Below, piece by piece: positions 63,293-64,000 of a DNA stretch of 64,000 nt (position 1 is its first letter; each line of letters opens with the position of its first letter). Both the position numbers and the translations under genes were made by a program. Source of the stretch: Rhizobium leguminosarum (GTDB taxonomy: Bacteria; Pseudomonadota; Alphaproteobacteria; Rhizobiales; Rhizobiaceae); the NCBI RefSeq assembly GCF_002953715.1, contig NZ_CP025013.1, positions 372,001-436,000 on the forward strand, read 5' to 3'. Below the pieces are notes generated by a model, which worked only from the letters and a program-made list of their open reading frames with translations, had not been told where the DNA came from and did not search any database.

Positions 63293-64000
63293 CGTGATGA
63301 TGGGTGGATAAATTTAGGCAAGACCCTCGCGCCCAAGCCGCTAAAATCGCTGGTCTTTCTTGGGCACTTTCATGACCTGAATTGCGACCCAGTTCCATAA
63401 ATCAACGTTACGCCGCGAAACTCGACTTACCAAGCACTTAGCTGATCTGCGTGGGATGTCGTCGGTTCCAATCCCTTCAAGGCGAGCGATAGACGCCAAT
63501 TCCGCGCTCCAGCTGCATTTCCTCGACCAGCCGCGGGCTTAAGAAAATCGAAAATACAGCCACCCGCGCGAGCAATAGTCTGCGCCGGAAGCTATGGTTC
63601 CTATAGCTGATCGTGCGCGTGCTCATCTCGCCGCCACTATCCAACAGCCGTTAAGCCAACGACAACGTGACAGCGCCCTAATATGAGCGTCACATCACTG
63701 GGTTTTAGCGAAGAGGAATTTGCCGAGGCTCTTCTCAAGGTTTCGACGGTCGGCGCTGGACCCGTGGATGCAGTTGAACATCTTCTGGCACAGACACTTG
63801 CCGAAAATCTATCTGGGAAGAAGATGTGATCCTGCTGCAGACCGGGTTCGGTCGCTATTACAACCCATGTGAAGAACCTAAAAGCTTCCAGGGGCAGGTC
63901 CAATGGAATCCCGCAATACCAATGAAGTCGACACCGATCGCTCTCGAGTCTTCGCACTACTCGTATCTTGACCCACGGCCTCTTCAACAAATGCCATGAC
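63293..64000. other. Region without a convincing gene
   Basis: The last 708 bases hold only short open frames on both strands. A minus-strand frame at 63637-63990 has no domain and is overlapped by a small plus-strand frame. A gene may begin or end beyond the window edge. No repeat or RNA gene was found. Confidence 0.5.
63683..63829 (+). CDS. Possible small protein, 48 residues
   Basis: ATG 63683 to TGA 63829 encodes an acidic helix-prone peptide (SLGFSEEEFAEALLKVSTVG, then VDAVEHLLAQTLAENLSGKK). There is no strong ribosome site and no recognised family. It is listed only because composition and helical pattern look protein-like. Confidence 0.2.
   Translation: MSVTSLGFSEEEFAEALLKVSTVGAGPVDAVEHLLAQTLAENLSGKKM

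Noticed and set aside
63637..63990. A 117-residue minus-strand frame near the window end
   Set aside because: No recognisable motif or ribosome site; probably chance.
1..64000. CRISPR array, rRNA, tRNA or repABC origin
   Set aside because: No regularly spaced repeats, RNA gene signatures or RepABC proteins were seen.

Overview
The window looks like rhizobial accessory DNA (Rhizobiales, probably a plasmid or chromid of Rhizobium, Sinorhizobium or Agrobacterium type). It has high GC in most regions, dense amino-acid catabolism operons with matching ABC transporters, a VirB-type type IV secretion operon with a small entry-exclusion-like lipoprotein after virB5, and a gene of the rhizobial plasmid family with DUF1612 plus a C-terminal helix-turn-helix. 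No rRNA, tRNA, CRISPR array or replication origin was found. All assignments come from reading the sequence; no database search was run.

Layout. (1) 1-20809 is amino-acid and imino-acid catabolism. It holds a catabolic alanine racemase (cut by the window edge) with D-amino-acid dehydrogenase and an AraC regulator; a leftward three-gene operon of diaminopropionate ammonia-lyase and two M20 amidohydrolases with a divergent Lrp/AsnC regulator; an omega-aminotransferase with a divergent XRE-cupin regulator; and a hydroxyproline-type locus. That locus has a GntR regulator and a ProC-like reductase running left, and a polar amino-acid ABC transporter, DapA-like deaminase, D-amino-acid oxidase-like dehydrogenase, aldehyde dehydrogenase, proline-racemase-family enzyme and two SDR dehydrogenases running right. 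The set matches the route from trans-4-hydroxy-L-proline to 2-oxoglutarate. (2) 20913-23387 is a three-gene TadE/TadG-like pilus operon. (3) 23936-26693 is an ABC-type periplasmic binding protein and a membrane class III nucleotide cyclase. (4) 26866-37459 is a winged-helix regulator and a complete virB1-virB11 operon preceded by a TrbM-like gene; virD4 and relaxase genes are not in the window.

(5) 37460-55570 is a defence and accessory region. A restriction-modification pair sits between the intact virB11 and a 532-bp second copy of its 3' part. Then come an MNT-HEPN fusion, the DUF1612-type DNA-binding protein with palindromes in its promoter, a nuclease-helicase pair of Hachiman-like layout whose nuclease gene is broken by a 2-bp shift in a GAGAGAG tract, a protein with a degenerate nuclease-like motif, an apparently AT-richer cassette (WbqC-like protein, methyltransferase, alpha/beta hydrolase, membrane protein, nucleotidyltransferase, Nudix hydrolase), and a DEAD/DEAH helicase cut off by an IS3-family element.

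(6) 55571-63292 is a rearranged Rhs polymorphic-toxin locus. A truncated IS3 orfB is joined directly to a duplicated Rhs core fragment. Next are a secreted transglutaminase-like protein, a signal peptide fused to an Rhs tail and a nuclease-like toxin with its probable immunity gene, an N-terminal GspD fragment fused to Rhs DNA, and the main Rhs gene. The main gene has lost its 5' end, carries an in-frame TAG, and ends in a GIY-YIG nuclease toxin followed by an Imm26-like gene. The last 700 bases hold no convincing gene.

The most interesting points are the frameshifted nuclease-helicase pair, the R-M island bracketed by virB11 copies, the Ser/Cys proline-racemase homologue with a repeated operator-like motif upstream of its operon, the unrecognised six-gene cassette, and the secreted orphan Rhs-tip toxin.
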